A program made the position numbers and the translations under genes. Shown piece after piece: positions 10,501-19,890 of a DNA stretch of 64,000 nt. Source of the DNA: Plutella xylostella (Eukaryota; Arthropoda; Insecta; Lepidoptera; Plutellidae); assembly GCF_932276165.1 (NCBI RefSeq), contig NC_063987.1, positions 4,030,001 to 4,094,000 on the forward strand, in the 5' to 3' direction. The notes beneath the pieces were generated by a model. That model did no database searches, had not been told where the DNA came from, and saw only the letters and a list, made by a program, of their open reading frames with translations. Each line of letters begins with the position of its first letter. Within the stretch, counting starts at the first letter, position 1.

Positions 10501-13500
10501 GGTCTTCCAATCGGAACTTTATGCCCTTCACAGGGCAACAAGACTGGTGAGCTCTAGTACGGATAACAAAGTGAACATCTTGAGCGACTCGAGATCATCA
10601 CTCGATCTGCTCCGAAATCCGAAACTGAGCCACCCCCTGGCAAGAAGCATAAAGGAAAACATTGCGAGGGTCGTGTGCGAGGGCAGGGAGATAAAAATGT
10701 TCTGGCTGAGGGCACACATTGGAACTGCCGGGAACGAAAGAGCCGATGAGCTCGCCAAAACGGCAGCTCTACAAAGCACCTCCCACGACTATGACAAAGT
10801 CCCCCTGTCCTATGTCAGGAAAAAGATCAGAGAGGAATCGGTCCGGAAATGGCAAGACCGATATGCGACATCCAGTACAGGAGCAGTCACGCGTAAATTC
10901 TTACCGGATGTCAACCAAGCTTACCGGATTACGCGAAGTGCCAAACTGACCCCTGCTCACGTACAAATGCTGACTGGACATGGGGGGATGGGAGAGTATT
11001 TGTACAGATTTAAACTCAAAGAAAGCCCAGAATGTGAATGCGACCCCAACATCATTGAATCGGTCTGGCATATAATTCTCGACTGCCCCCGTTTCCTTGC
11101 TGCAAGACAAGATCTGGAGACATTGATAGACAGGAATTTGGTGGAGTCAGAATTAAAAGATATTCTGGCAGACACCAAGCATAGACCTCATTTTCTATCT
11201 TATTCAGATCGTGTCTTCAGAGTAGCAGCCAGGAGAAACAGCACCATACCCCGCCCCGACCCGCAATCAATACCAGTATATCAAGCCTCAGTCACAACCA
11301 TCACAGCACCACCACAAGCAACTCCTAAAGAAACAGCAACACATCAGCTGTTGGATTGTGGAGAAAAAGGAGAAGCTAGACTAAGACTCCGAAGCGTGGC
11401 TCTGTTCATGGACGGAAGCAGTGAAAGACTCGGCATCAGCTTCTGTATCTCAGGGGCGCGAAAGAGCGTGGCCATATCACCCGGCCTAGCCTCTCTCCTA
11501 AATGGGAGCACATCGAAGGCTACCATGAAGCGTAAAGCCTACGACGCATTGCCAGTAACCCTAGTGGGAAATCAGCCCTGCAGACTAGTGCGATGGCGTA
11601 ACAAGACCATCGCACTATTCGAGTGGGCCGACGACACCCCGTTCGTTCAGGCATGCTCATGGCTCAGTAAGCTTGGAGAGATAGCGCTAGACAGTAACGT
11701 CCCCAGGATAATAAGCGTAGACGCAATGGTGATCGAGTATAGGAAAGGCGAAATTGTTGACCAGCTGGGTTGCCTAAAAGCCTCAAAACATCATGAAATA
11801 GTGGTGTACGAGGACAGAGGCGAAGATCTAAGCTTTCTCAAAGGTCATATACTTGCGAGGGGCATTGACAACTGCCACCAACAAGCCGAATACTTGGTCA
11901 CCGGATCTGAACGCCTACAGGAGAGGATGACCGCTGGGGCTGTCGCCGCTTCAGAACAACAGAACATGGAAAGGAGGATGCACAATTTAACATCGCAAGG
12001 GCGTGTCCAAGGGTTCCTCCAGGCTTTTAAAGCAGCTGCCTCAAGCCTTATAGGAAAACCACAGAGGACACCCGAGAGGCGCCAAATCTCCAGAGAACCT
12101 AAAACTGGAAAAAGGCTTGCCCAGAGGAAAATTACTCGAGCGGATATGGGCCAGGTGGTCCCACCGAAGCTGAAAACAGCTACCACCTCAAACGACCATC
12201 TAGAGAATGCCGCCATCGAATTTATGGCAATTACAACCGCCACAAAGCAGGTAAATCTCTTGTCCTGCAAAACGATCATGCAGACCTACAGGCAAGAGAA
12301 CGAAAGCCGGCTAAAAGTTTTACTCGAGGAGGCCGAAGCCTGCATATACGATAACAGTAGTTGCCAAGTCCTCAGAGGCAAAATGACTGGAGCGTATATG
12401 GCGGCTTATAGCGAGGAATGCGGATTCGTGCCCTGGGAACGCAACATCCCGAAACTCACTCTCCCACACAACAACCAAATGGTGGTCGTAGCTCAGTGTA
12501 CCAGGATTATGCTAGAGGACAAAATCCTAGCAAAAGCGGAAACCATTAACGCTACCTGGAATAGCTGGACGATGCCCACCATCGCTTGGGTGAACGGGGT
12601 ACCTGGATGTGGGAAGACAACCTGGGTGGTAAATAACTTCGATGTGAGCAAAGACACCATTATCACCACGACAACTGAGGCGGCCGTCGATATACGAAAC
12701 AGGCTAGCGCATAGGATCGGGGACATGGTTAGAACTAGGGTACGTACGATGGCATCAGTCCTAGTAAACGGCTTTAGAGAACATGTCGGATGCCAACGCC
12801 TGATAATTGACGAGGCCCTGATGAACCATTTCGGGGCAATCGTAATTGCCGCCCGCCTGTCCCGTGCCAGTGATATTGCTCTAATCGGAGACATCAACCA
12901 GCTACCGTACATAGACAGAGAGAACCTATTCGAACTAAGGTACAGTCGCCCAACACTGGTAGCAAACATCACCCAGGAGCTGTTGTGCTCATACAGAAAC
13001 CCCATGGATGTTGCATACGCCCTAAGAGAAGTATACTCAGGCATATACGCAGCCACAACGCGTATCCAATCCCTGCAGCTGAAAAGGTTTACAGACGCAG
13101 CAATTCCAAAATCCCAAACCAACACTCTATTCCTGACGCATACACAGGAAGAAAAAGAGACCCTGACCAGCCAAGGGTTTGGAGAAGGAACGGGATCACG
13201 CGTCTTAACCATACACGAAGCACAGGGATTGACGTACGAATCCGTCATTATCATAAAAACAAAAGATAAAATAAAGTTGCACGATAGCATACCTCACGCA
13301 GTAGTGGCGCTGTCGAGGCACACCTCCGCCTGCACCTACTATGCGGATGACACCGAGGACGCTATCGGCAACCTCGCTAGAACGGCAATAACAGCACCGA
13401 AGAAACGGATCCTCGAGTACAACCTAAAGATGGCAATAAAAAAATCGGGACAAAGAGGTCGTTGCCCAGCAATCAAGGCTTTTGGCAACGCAAAATGGAG

Positions 13501-13519
13501 CGGAATAGGAGAATTTTGA
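7562..13519 (+). CDS. LINE ORF2: endonuclease-RT-RNase H-CCHC-helicase polyprotein
   Basis: This 1985-aa protein would carry out target-primed reverse transcription. Residues 18-235 form an APE-like endonuclease with N22, E49, D150/N152 and the final S228-D229-H230. Residues about 470-860 form the RT, with D611 in LDIEGAFD and the F699-A-D-D702 box. RNase H (about 940-1070) has D947, E985, D1009 and D1062. An R1-type CCHC follows (C1158, C1160, H1170, C1175). Residues 1200-1660 are unassigned. Residues about 1670-1930 are a superfamily-1 helicase: Walker A G1679-VPGCGKT, D1750-E-A, G1776-D-I-N-Q1780, motif V TIHEAQG at 1883 and motif VI VALSRH at 1915. The helicase motifs are of the plant/insect RNA-virus (tobamovirus-like) type. 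As I recall, R1-type LINEs with such a domain have been reported from Lepidoptera. All catalytic residues I checked are present. Confidence 0.93.
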   Translation: MHKSSPQSSDQYNNNLKMIQANLHRSKLATTELYQVAKATNVSIALVQEPYVGKHGYMKQQPGTRLIQCTLNRQKPVKAAIIVFGDQLEVIHDPQLVTETEVAAMVIGGGTKLGLVSVYFEGDQEIDPYIQRTKTFCGKLNTRNLIVAGDVNAWSHWWGSVSENDRGAAYSSFLTEMDLHILNTGDTPTFETYRNGKICKSRVDVTACSTSLLGKIEEWKVDANLITSDHNAITFAMRTGKALEHLKPITTRIYNTRKANWSKFASKLKLLLVEKNITISSVKECDNPEDLEKMISAYTEAIHAACEKTIPTAGKWNGELKPPWWSKSLEDLKKDVLRKKRRIRNAAASRMPHVIEEYQKAKVEYSEQAEKAQTQSWKEFCTTQEKESMWDKIYRVIKKTSGKQEDMLLRDPAGNTLSPQESAELLAKTFYPDDSVSTDQLFHAELREKTKNIPQDLKDDDPPFTAAEIDLVLQAMNAKKAPGSDGFTADICGAAIQCDREVFMAIANKCLSFKHFPSQWKTAHVVILRKAGKEDYTHPKSYRPIGLLSVLGKIVEKLMVSRLQWHIFPTLNIKQYGFMPQRGTEDALYDLVEHLREGINSKNIVILISLDIEGAFDNAWWPALKHQLTKKRCPRNLYEMVCSYLSDRKIKVNYARAACEKGTTKGCVQGSIGGPTFWNIILDSLLHKLEAEGVYCQAFADDVALVFTGQAVNTLEESANKVLNGIVEWGTRNKLNFAPHKTNAMLLTKKMKYDLPQLSMAGTKINLVEEIKLLGLIIDRRLTFKAHITAQCKKAADIYKQLARAAKVTWGLNGEIVRTIYIAVVEPIMTYAASVWSEAVELEMNKKQLFSLQRGFAQKICKAYRTVSLTSALALSGLLPLDLRIQEAANLYKSKKLLSTDYLPPGKELERKVGYLDLPHPSTLTSTNYEFFENTNPLHTGSQIFTDGSKIEGKVGAALSWWEDGKEKLSETFGLHPSCTVFQSELYALHRATRLVSSSTDNKVNILSDSRSSLDLLRNPKLSHPLARSIKENIARVVCEGREIKMFWLRAHIGTAGNERADELAKTAALQSTSHDYDKVPLSYVRKKIREESVRKWQDRYATSSTGAVTRKFLPDVNQAYRITRSAKLTPAHVQMLTGHGGMGEYLYRFKLKESPECECDPNIIESVWHIILDCPRFLAARQDLETLIDRNLVESELKDILADTKHRPHFLSYSDRVFRVAARRNSTIPRPDPQSIPVYQASVTTITAPPQATPKETATHQLLDCGEKGEARLRLRSVALFMDGSSERLGISFCISGARKSVAISPGLASLLNGSTSKATMKRKAYDALPVTLVGNQPCRLVRWRNKTIALFEWADDTPFVQACSWLSKLGEIALDSNVPRIISVDAMVIEYRKGEIVDQLGCLKASKHHEIVVYEDRGEDLSFLKGHILARGIDNCHQQAEYLVTGSERLQERMTAGAVAASEQQNMERRMHNLTSQGRVQGFLQAFKAAASSLIGKPQRTPERRQISREPKTGKRLAQRKITRADMGQVVPPKLKTATTSNDHLENAAIEFMAITTATKQVNLLSCKTIMQTYRQENESRLKVLLEEAEACIYDNSSCQVLRGKMTGAYMAAYSEECGFVPWERNIPKLTLPHNNQMVVVAQCTRIMLEDKILAKAETINATWNSWTMPTIAWVNGVPGCGKTTWVVNNFDVSKDTIITTTTEAAVDIRNRLAHRIGDMVRTRVRTMASVLVNGFREHVGCQRLIIDEALMNHFGAIVIAARLSRASDIALIGDINQLPYIDRENLFELRYSRPTLVANITQELLCSYRNPMDVAYALREVYSGIYAATTRIQSLQLKRFTDAAIPKSQTNTLFLTHTQEEKETLTSQGFGEGTGSRVLTIHEAQGLTYESVIIIKTKDKIKLHDSIPHAVVALSRHTSACTYYADDTEDAIGNLARTAITAPKKRILEYNLKMAIKKSGQRGRCPAIKAFGNAKWSGIGEF
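11150..12540 (+). other. Unassigned region of ORF2 between CCHC and helicase
   Basis: About 460 residues (1197-1660) separate the R1-type CCHC from the helicase. A Pro/Thr/Gln-rich linker near 1230-1265 is followed by a hydrophobic, apparently folded segment (about 1275-1450, beginning near VALFMDGSSERLG). A basic, Arg/Lys-rich stretch (about 1490-1560) comes next. I recognise no family. It could have been captured together with the helicase, or it could be a second degenerate nuclease-like fold, since the VALFMDGSS start faintly recalls an RNase H strand. Neither idea is demonstrated. Confidence 0.4.
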
Positions 13520-14143
13520 TTTTAATTTTATATTGACGGCCAAACCGTATTGCATGTATTTTATAGTTTTGTTATGTATAGTATATAGCATGTATTGTAT
13601 AGTTTTGATTTGTAGGTATTGCATAGTATATCATGAATTAATATTATCTGTATAAGAACTAACCAATAAAATTAAGATAGTTTTAAGAACACTGTCACAC
13701 ATTAACACCAGGCAAAACAACAGCGATGACAAAAGGAGTGTGTGGCCACTGACAGGCGTCTGTTAAGTTCTCTGAAGACAGCTGACACTGGCCCTACCCT
13801 TCAAATGTTTGTTGCCATTATAATTGTAAGTGTGACTGTGTGAAACAAAGAAAAAAAAAAAAAAAAAAAACAAGAAATGCACAACTGGGGGTTTTTAGTC
13901 GGTTAAAGGCCGACACTACCTGGGTCCCCTTCCCAGGTGTCTGTGTAGATTTTCCTCCAGGAGTGCAAAAAAAAAATTAATAATATATTGGTATATATAT
14001 ATAAAAGATAAAATATATATATTATAAGCTTCCAAATTGAGTAGTGAGTAGTTAAAAGATGAAGACAAAAAACAACCAAACTCTCACAATATATTGATCT
14101 CTCAAAAAGGCACGGACATAAAGTCTGTGGAGTGATAATAAAA

Positions 14144-14148
<5 letters not shown>
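13520..14148 (+). other. LINE 3' UTR with three small hairpins
   Basis: This untranslated region follows the ORF2 stop. It holds an internal A20 run (about 13851-13870). Two adjacent stem-loops lie at 13898-13914 (GTCGG/CCGAC) and 13919-13937 (CCTGGG/CCCAGG). A third, at 14111-14129, pairs CACGGAC with GTCTGTG through one G-U pair around a 5-nt loop, just before the poly(A) signal. Such 3' structures are candidate RT recognition sites in this LINE group; that role is inferred. The internal A run may mark an older 3' end extended by readthrough. Confidence 0.7.

Positions 14149-14175
<27 letters not shown>
14137..14175 (+). terminator. LINE polyadenylation signal and poly(A) tail
   Basis: AATAAA at 14137-14142 is followed after 6 nt by an A27 run (14149-14175) that directly abuts the target-site duplication. 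This is the expected end of a retrotransposed polyadenylated RNA. Since it lies in the sense orientation of dys, it could also end dys transcripts early. Confidence 0.85.
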
Positions 14176-14176
<1 letters not shown>

Positions 14177-14187
14177 CCTATCAGTTT
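14176..14187 (+). repeat. Right target-site duplication of the R1-clade LINE
   Basis: This is an exact copy of 4452-4463. After removal of the LINE, the flanks would read continuously through one copy of this 12-mer. Confidence 0.9.
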
Positions 14188-14311
14188 CTATGAGACGCCT
14201 TTGCGTCATCTACTTTGTATGAGTTTATGAATAATTATGAATTGAAAAATGTTTAAAGTAAAGTGTAAATTTTCTCCCATAATAAATCACACATAAAATT
14301 CTAGCCTTTTA

Positions 14312-14432
14312 AACAATATAACTTTATGGAAAAACACACAACATAAATTAAGTTAACAAAGTAAGAGTAAGCACAAAAAGGTGCCTTATTTCTAAAATCG
14401 ATCTCTTCTAGGCAACCTGTGGGTGAATAATA
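14312..14432 (-). mobile_element. CR1/Jockey-like LINE 3'-UTR fragment, minus strand
   Basis: The segment from ATATAACTTTATGGAAAAAC to GGCAACCTGTGGGTGAAT matches, with changes, the 3' end of the longer LINE remnant at 54301-55076 and the plus-strand tail at 29590-29710. It is only about 120 bp long and lies just upstream of the dys exon at 14463. Confidence 0.65.
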
Positions 14433-14462
14433 ATTACTATATTTAATTATATTTTGTTTCAG

Positions 14463-14524
14463 TTTTCAAGCGGTTCGACATCAACCAGCAAGCGCCGCCG
14501 GCACCTAACTTTGGATTTTCTAAA
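14463..14524 (+). CDS. dys: dysfusion, internal exon: linker before PAS-A
   Basis: A 62-bp exon lies between a polypyrimidine acceptor (ATTTTGTTTCAG) and a GTGAGT donor. The first two bases finish a codon begun upstream. The remaining 20 codons read FKRFDINQQAPPAPNFGFSK, the short linker that joins the bHLH to PAS-A in Dysfusion. The end is phase 0 and runs straight into ALNGFL of the next exon. Dysfusion is a nuclear bHLH-PAS factor that pairs with Tango/ARNT and controls tracheal fusion-cell and leg-joint genes in Drosophila. The helicase LINE ends 287 bp upstream. The bHLH exon is not in the window. Confidence 0.82.
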
Positions 14525-14931
14525 GTGAGTTTCTTCAACTGATTATTAGATCTTTGTATGTCCACTCAGTAGCGAACCATAGAGCTGTTCAACTAAAGAC
14601 CAGTTTTGGTCAAAAATGGCAACCATTAGTTAAAAACCAACTAAATTCGTATGCAGCTGTCATGCTCGACACGTGACTTGACTAATGGTTAAAGTTGACC
14701 ACAAATAAAAAAACCGGGCCTAAATATACATAATTATGCATATGAGTAAACCATGACCAAACATTACATAGTGTCCATCCAAATCATTCTTATTTTTTAT
14801 TCATTCAAAAGGTTATCAGAAGCCATAATTCACATGGTAAAATAGCTAAACAGTACGTATTTTTCCGTAAAATATGGTATATTTCTCAGTTGCGGTAGAT
14901 ATATCTTCGACAAGATACTATAAAAAAAAAA

Positions 14932-15192
14932 AAAAAAAAAAACACGCACTCACGCCTTGTACTAATGTACTCCCTTGCGGGGTAGGCAGAGGTGCATTGC
15001 TGCACCCACTTTTCGCCAGAGTGTTATGTTAGTCCCAATGTAATAGGGGGCGGGCCTATTGCCATTTTACGGGCACATCCAAGACCCGAGAACAAATATC
15101 TGTGTTTAAACAAATATCTGCCCCAGCCGGGAATCGAACCCGGGACCATCGGCTCAGTAGTCAGGTCACTAACCACTACGCCATTCGGTCGT
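14932..15192 (-). mobile_element. SINE composite, minus strand
   Basis: The right part (15070-15192) repeats the tRNA-like head and neighbouring body of the SINE at 2227-2487. The left part (14944-15069, CTTGCGGGGTAGGCAGAGGTG) belongs to another SINE body seen also near 34015-34110 and, more distantly, at 59551-59620. An A-run (14932-14942) borders it on the left. It looks like a chimera or an insertion of one SINE beside another. Confidence 0.65.
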
Positions 15193-16093
15193 CTATACTA
15201 CTAAGATACTATAATAACAACAAAAGCAGCGAAGAATTTACAACCTTCTCTTATCAATACCCAGTTGTCTATTAGATTAAAGATATGTGTATCATAGCTT
15301 TCCTCCAAGCGCCCTTACTATTAAAGAGATACAACTAAAGTTATTACAGGAATAATTTGAATCGGGTACAATCGGCCGCGCTATCTGTACCTGTAGTCAA
15401 CTCGGGACAGTATGCTAACTTAGGCCTTTATCTAGACGATGTTCGAAAAAGGGTTGACTAAACATGATCATCTGAATGAATCTTAAAGTTCTCGTTTGTA
15501 AGTCATCTTACCGTACCTATATATTATGAGTAATCGTTTTTCTGCATACAATATAACTTTGGCAACGGTAGCGTGTATCTACTCATTAACATAGATTAAG
15601 TACCTATTACTAACTAAATTTACCTATGGAATTATCTCTTAAATAATATGTTTTATTGTTAAAATTTGGTGTGGTGATGAAACTATATCTTGCATGTAGA
15701 CACATTACTTCCTGGCTCTACCTCGCCCGTGGGGCTCGAACCACAATCGAACATTTGTCACATAAACTAACGTCAACAGTTTCTATTACTATTTTCTAAA
15801 GAGAAAATTAGCTATTGCATTCTGTTCTTGAGTAATTTTATGAATAAACGCGTGATAGAGAGAAATATGGTTCGGCTACGGTCATAATTTGTTCGTGTAA
15901 ATGGTTGTAGCTGTGACAATATATTAGGGCATTGTTAGGTGGCTGTAGGCTGTAGGTAAATGTGACTGTCAGAAGGTGTGGTTCACATTATGTGGGAGTT
16001 TTGCAATCTGACTCAGTCAACTCAGTCTGGGCTACTCTAGATGGAATAATTATTATACAAGTATCTTTAAAATGCTTATTTGTTGAAAATGTA

Positions 16094-16175
16094 TACACTC
16101 ACGTGCAATGAAAAAGTTCCAGTGACATATGGAATGTCGATGGCATGTGAAACTTTTTCATTGCACGTGAGTGTA
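16094..16175. mobile_element. 82-bp snap-back MITE
   Basis: The ends are inverted copies: TACACTCACGTGCAATGAAA at the left and its complement at 16156-16175. About 25 bp pair on each side of a short loop. TA lies at both outer edges, as expected from a Tc1/mariner-type insertion at TA. It has no coding capacity. Confidence 0.8.
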
Positions 16176-16342
16176 GCTGCACTATAGATATATGGATAGA
16201 CTGACTTTATTGATACTAAATATTTTGACTTATCATCGCTCCATACCGTTCCACAGTCCGCTGTAGTAGTTTACATACATGTAATGGTGATGATTAAAGT
16301 ATGTTTAGTTGTTTTGTACATGCGTTACTGTTTTGTCATCAG

Positions 16343-16432
16343 GCGCTGAACGGGTTCCTAATGATGATGACTCAGAATGGGAAACTGCTCTACATATCGG
16401 ACAACGCGGCGGAATACCTTGGACATTCTATG
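16343..16432 (+). CDS. dys: dysfusion, internal exon: start of PAS-A
   Basis: This 90-bp exon has both ends in phase 0, with acceptor TCATCAG and donor GTAAGT. It encodes 30 residues beginning ALNGFLMMMTQNGKLLYISD and ending GHSM, the first strands of PAS-A. The GKLLYISDNAAEYLGHSM signature is shared by Dysfusion and vertebrate NPAS4 (GKLLYLSESVSEHLGHSM from memory). It joins in frame to the exons at 14463 and 26132. PAS-A supports dimerisation with the ARNT partner. Confidence 0.88.
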
Positions 16433-16890
16433 GTAAGTGCTTTGTTAATATTATGAAGCTGGGCCCATATTTGTAGCATACGTTTAATCGCTAGTTTGTT
16501 GTAAATAGATAGAATAAGGGTCACTTTTACCAAAAGCGAAACGTAGGTACTTAAAATTGTATTTAAATCAAATTTTAAATGCATTTTGTACTAACTGACA
16601 AACGTTTGACAGGCTACTAAATACGTTTAGCGTTTGGTGAAATTCTGCCTAAAACTCTTTATTTGTACACTAAAAATAATAACTTACCTAAATTAACAAG
16701 TTGTTACTTAATTAGGGTGCAAAAGATGATCTTATTACTTAAAAAGATATCTGCCAGAAAACCCCTGTTGTTATATTAGACAGAATATTTTCGTCCAATT
16801 TATATCAAAATCAAAAAAATCGAAATCAAAAATTGTTTATTTACACACCATGTAAGCATAGACAAATATTATACAGTGAGAAAAATTATA

Positions 16891-17623
16891 CAGGGTGATT
16901 GGTAAGTCGATGTATTCCTTTAAATGGGTTGTAGTCGAAGGCATTTCCAGTCGATTGAACCCCATAATGCATTATCCGAAAGTCAACCATTTCTGAGTTA
17001 TTTAAGTTTTAAGTTTTTTAATGAATTTTGCCAAAATGTATGTTTAAAAGCAAAATATTTCAAAAACTAAGGATTTTTTAAATACTTTTTTGATTGTTTT
17101 GCATTGGTGATACCTTAGTCAACTAATCATAATCATTAAATGCGCAATATTTAACTTAATTTAGACACAGTACTTCAAAATAGTTGAAACGTTAAGAAAA
17201 TGTTAAGAAAGGGGAAAACAAAAAAGCTAAATAATTAAAGAATTTTATTTTACAATTTTTCAGGCACTACAGCTTAAAAACATAATCAATTTATAAGCTT
17301 TAAAATGACATATTCCAATCTAAAATCGATTAAGGTATGACTAAGATATAGTCAAAACAACCGCATAGGCGGGCAAATCTCAGTAGGGAAACGAACTACA
17401 TTTTGCTTTAAATTTTAAGGTAAAATGAAACCGTTTGATCTAATCAGTGAGTGGTAATCCAACTTTATATATTATAATTTTGGCAAAATTCTTAAAAAAA
17501 CTTAAAACTTAAATAACTCAGAAATGGTTGACTTTCGGATTATACATTATGGGGTTCAATCGACTGGAAACGCCTTCGTCTACAACCCATTTAAAGGAAT
17601 ACATCGACTTTCCAATCACCCTG
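16891..17623. mobile_element. 733-bp non-autonomous TIR element, TA target
   Basis: The inverted ends are about 145 bp long (16891-17036 and 17481-17623). Both begin CAGGGTGATTGG and differ at only scattered positions. TA (or TATA) flanks both ends (16887-16890 and 17624-17627), which fits a Tc1/mariner-type target. No transposase frame is present in the core, so it is non-autonomous. Confidence 0.85.
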
Positions 17624-18440
17624 TATAAAAGATGGTAGGTACAAGTCATCCATACTAACTGATGACATTAGGTATTTCGCATGGAATTTCAGTGAAATCC
17701 ACACTAGGCTAAACCTGTGTCGTGTACTTCGGTAGGCAGATATGTATAACCAAAGTAATTTGTTATATATACAGCGCGGATTTTTATTTATGATCGAGGG
17801 GAAAGCTTTACAAGAAATCTGTCTGGTACAATTAAACTGAAAAATATTACGTTTTATTTAAACGGTATTAGCATTACAAAAGTTTTTAATACTTCCAGTC
17901 ACAGAAATGAAAACTGTGTCTGAAGCATTTGTAAAACGAGAACTTGCATAAGACTTTATATTTAGAAGATTATACAAAAAAAAAACAGAACAAAAATCCA
18001 TACGTCATCGCCGCAGGCATAATAGAGAACATATTCATCAAATGGCAGGCACAACTATGAGATAAGATAGTGATCTATATCGATCCTATTGTACTAACAA
18101 TCAGTGCTGGCTAGTTATTAATCACAATTTGAATACATTCAAACTGATAAGACTTTGTTACTACTTAGGGGTACATCCCCCAATATGGTTAGATATACCT
18201 GTATTTAATTTGAATGTATCTTCTTCGTGTTTCAATAACAGTACATAAGCCACGTAAAAATATTTTCGTTATTAATAAATTACAACAATGTTGTATTGAT
18301 AATTTGATATTAAATTACTATGTAAACTACAGCGTACTTTTTTGACTTCTGTCACGTCACGGCGTTACTGTATTGTCTCTCAAATACACCATAATTATAT
18401 AATATAAGTATCAATATAGTTATATTTTATTGCATCCTTA

Positions 18441-18638
18441 GGCCGTGTCCGCACCGCGAATATTTTTCCGCGCGGAATTAATTCGCAATTCTGTAACACA
18501 TCGAATATAGTATTCGAGGAGTATCCGCACTTGCGGAAAAAATATCGCAAAAGAAATCAACAGGCGAACTTCGATCGCGGAATATAATGCGAGCAAATTT
18601 ATTCCGCGCGGAAAAATATTCGCGGTGCGGACACGGCC
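18441..18638. mobile_element. 198-bp Harbinger-like MITE with TTA duplication
   Basis: Near-perfect inverted ends of about 38 bp begin GGCCGTGTCCGCACCGCGAA. They are flanked by TTA at 18438-18440 and 18639-18641. A 3-bp TTA/TAA duplication and a GGC start are typical of the PIF/Harbinger superfamily. There is no coding content. The arms are CG-rich and give a strong hairpin. Confidence 0.85.
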
Positions 18639-18768
18639 TTAATAATATAACAGCCGTGGTAAAGTAAAACATAATTTTATGAAAGTCCCACACTAATGAC
18701 ACAACACCCTGTATATCGCGGGTATGCGCCCGCGCAACAATAAAACACATTGATTAATTTAGTCCACG

Positions 18769-18791
18769 CGGCGGCGGCGGCGGCGGCGGCT
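18769..18791 (+). repeat. (CGG)n microsatellite
   Basis: About seven and a half tandem GGC triplets stand alone in AT-rich intron sequence. Confidence 0.9.
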
Positions 18792-19742
18792 AACGAGGAA
18801 ATATGTAGGGTCAGCAGCAGCCGGCACCGACTGTACCGACAGCAACAGAGATACCTTTGATGTTCAATCTGGATATTTATTGGACATTATCAATAACTAA
18901 TAATTAATAAGGGGTGAAAATTTTACAATAGCTTTTGATGGGAACCAAAAATTAAGCAAAAAATTCTGAATTATCAAATAAGTTACTCAGTTAATGTGAC
19001 ATATTATATGTAATCTGTAACTATACCACCACCTATAGTATGGTAGAAGGTACTTAGTACAATAAGACAAAACCATTAACCCAACATCAACATGTGTCCG
19101 CCTGTACCGGCCCACCACCGGCGCTTTTGATCTCGCCTCGTGAAAAATTACCTTGTAAAATGTTATTGGTAATATTGGCAATTTGTTAATGGTCCTATAA
19201 CATATGTTATTCTGGACGATTGCCTGTTTATCTTTGTTGGTCTGGCGGTGAGCACTGAGGACGTAATGGGATGATTAATATTGTGGTGAAATCGCGCTAG
19301 GTGGCGCTGTCTTGTAGTGTAGATGTTCGATTTTAGTACGATACCTTCCTTACCATTTGGTTTATTTTAGGTTTATCGCTTTTGTTTGTTAGTATAGTAG
19401 GTATATTTGATTATAGTAAGTGGGTAAGTACTGCACGTATTAAGTTAGCCCGATTAGATAACTTATAGAAAAATTGTACAATGTTTAGAAAAACTTCCTT
19501 TAAAAATCGAGAAAATTATTATGTGGTGCACCAAATGTAAAGTAGATAGGTATTTTAGCAACCTAGTTTCTAAAACATAATTAGGATAATATCTGACGTA
19601 GACAAATTCGGTATTTCCAATAAATACGTGTGTTAAAAATCAACTGTAATGATATACATATAAATAAGTAGGGATAACCAACTACCTACAAAAAAAAACC
19701 AAACAAAGAGCACACACACAAGCCGCCGCCACGTGTGGCGCT

Positions 19743-19890
<148 letters not shown>

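Larger units (their letters stand above)
4464..14175 (+). mobile_element. Full-length R1-clade LINE carrying a virus-like helicase
   Basis: This is a 9.7-kb non-LTR retrotransposon bounded by a 12-bp target-site duplication (4452-4463 and 14176-14187). It has a 5' UTR of about 913 bp (4464-5376), ORF1 (5377-7548, 723 aa) and ORF2 (7562-13519, 1985 aa). A 3' UTR (13520-14148) with an AATAAA signal and a 27-nt poly(A) follow. Both ORFs lack stops or frameshifts and the duplication is identical, so the insertion looks recent and possibly active. The domain order of endonuclease, RT, RNase H and CCHC, together with three zinc knuckles in ORF1, fits the R1 clade. Unlike R1 itself, this copy is not in 28S rDNA but in a dys intron. 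The extra helicase makes ORF2 far longer than the roughly 1100 aa usual for R1-type elements. Confidence 0.93.
14525..16342. other. dys intron (1.8 kb)
   Basis: GTGAGT donor to TCATCAG acceptor. It contains a SINE composite (14932-15192) and a snap-back MITE (16094-16175); the rest shows no gene. Confidence 0.7.
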
